From: Lepas anatifera
Taxonomy: Eukaryota > Arthropoda > Thecostraca > Lepadidae
Length of the DNA stretch: 64,000 nt
Assembly: GCA_034440635.1 (NCBI GenBank)
Contig: JAOTON010002085.1
Span: forward strand, 1,054,001 to 1,118,000
Direction: 5' to 3'
Shown: piece after piece, positions 63,373-64,000 of the stretch
Layout of the letters: the number at the start of each line of letters is the position of its first letter
Numbering within the stretch: position 1 is the stretch's first letter
The notes under the pieces: model-generated
What the model saw: only the letters and a program-made list of their open reading frames with translations
What the model was told of the DNA's origin: nothing
Database searches by the model: none
Made by a program: the position numbers and the translations under genes

Positions 63373-63851
63373 TTGGCTTCCGCCCCCTGGTCTTACATAA
63401 AAACGCAAACTTACTGATTGCAGTTTTATTGAGGATCCTTTTAAAGATAAACAAACGCTGTTTTACCTTTCTTGGCTCGGATTGCTAATTTTGGGAGAGC
63501 AACACAAAATTATGTGATCCTTACCCTTCACATTTCCTTTCCACCATTTGTGCCCACTGGCAATATGAGCCTGGAGTATCGCTAGCGGTAGCGTCATCTC
63601 TCTCCATCAGCTGGGGACAGCGCCAGCTGCTGTCCCCAGAGCTGCAGAAGCAGCAGTTCCGGATAAGTCCGAAAGGTGGCAGAAGAGTGCTAGCGATCGC
63701 ACGTTACCGCAGTATCAGTTCAAAACCAAACGGGGATAGTGAGAGAGTTTGTTTATCTCTGAGAAAAGAGGAAATGTGGGATCGGATTCGATGGGTGTGG
63801 CAGCGTCGATTCTACCACCGCCTTGAGTGCTCGTATCGTGCACGGCAGAAG

Positions 63852-63941
63852 GGGATTGCACATCTGACCACACCTGCTCCGCCTCCGCAGTCTAATGGGC
63901 TGGCAGAGAGGCTTATCTCCACATTAGAGGAAAGGTTGTGA
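63852..63941 (+). pseudogene. Possible LTR-retrotransposon integrase remnant
   Basis: The frame reads GIAHLTTPAPPPQSNGLAER and then LISTLEERL and a stop. GI-H-TTP...PQSNG-AER-(6)-L is the pattern of the C-terminal end of the retroviral-type integrase core, where the Glu of NGLAER is the third catalytic acid. The upstream part of the frame (from 63687) shows no DNG motif, and the stop comes soon after, so this is at best a broken fragment. A perfect 11-bp stem (CTGGGGACAGC) lies at 63611-63639. The window ends 59 bases later. Confidence 0.35.
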
Positions 63942-64000
63942 TGTTTATCTCACCTGCCGACCTGTTCTTGAGTCGCAGGGTCAGGATTTATCCAGTGTTC

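Overview
This is animal nuclear DNA and almost certainly arthropod. The evidence is two intron-containing genes for neuroparsin, a cysteine-rich secreted neurohormone of arthropods, set in a repeat-packed, moderately AT-rich background. No bacterial-style gene density, operons, rRNA genes or CRISPR are present. A crustacean is my best guess because both predicted proteins have the 12-cysteine, CAKGPGE-type pattern of crustacean neuroparsins. A chelicerate or other arthropod cannot be excluded.

Genes. Neuroparsin gene 1 lies on the + strand with coding exons 36617-36690, 39193-39307 and 39780-39941 (116 aa). Neuroparsin gene 2 lies on the - strand with coding exons 52610-52552, 48137-48032 and 46253-46110 (102 aa). 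They are convergent, share the same intron positions and phases (phase 2, then phase 0), begin with MQL followed by a signal peptide, and have identical cysteine spacing from the third cysteine onward. They are therefore paralogues from a local duplication with inversion. Exons are too short to stand out as long ORFs, and they were joined by eye from splice sites, frame and homology to each other. Candidate promoters: a TATA box close to gene 2 (52673-52666), a TATA-like/Inr pair close to gene 1 (36518-36551), and a distal TATA plus donor unit for gene 1 (31430-31553).

Repeats dominate the rest. (i) Several families of short non-autonomous DNA transposons have terminal inverted repeats and TTAA flanks, here labelled A, B, C, D and G; labels are local only. 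Their interiors are full of TGACCT/AGGTCA hexamers. They are nested: A1 sits in B1 (5.2-7.1 kb), C sits in A3, and A3 abuts D1 (22.9-25.6 kb). G occurs as a head-to-head palindrome (54.7-55.6 kb). (ii) tRNA-derived SINEs share a tail domain but carry different tRNA-like heads (8.3, 21.3, 34.3, 63.2 kb). (iii) A decayed Penelope-like retroelement with a GIY-YIG domain lies in intron 1 of gene 2, with a hammerhead-ribozyme-like motif downstream. (iv) Other items are a 1.27-kb TIR element (43.7-44.9 kb), a small CAGTGGCGGA-ended MITE (46.6 kb), a 39/40-bp minisatellite (17.9-18.6 kb), a ~160-bp tandem repeat (7.4-7.9 kb), and CA, TA, GA and CT microsatellites. A possible retrotransposon integrase remnant is at the right edge.

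Layout: 1-31 kb is repeat-rich DNA without a recognised gene; 31-40 kb is neuroparsin 1 and its possible upstream region; 40-46 kb is the convergent spacer; 46-52.7 kb is neuroparsin 2; 52.7-64 kb is its upstream flank and further repeats.
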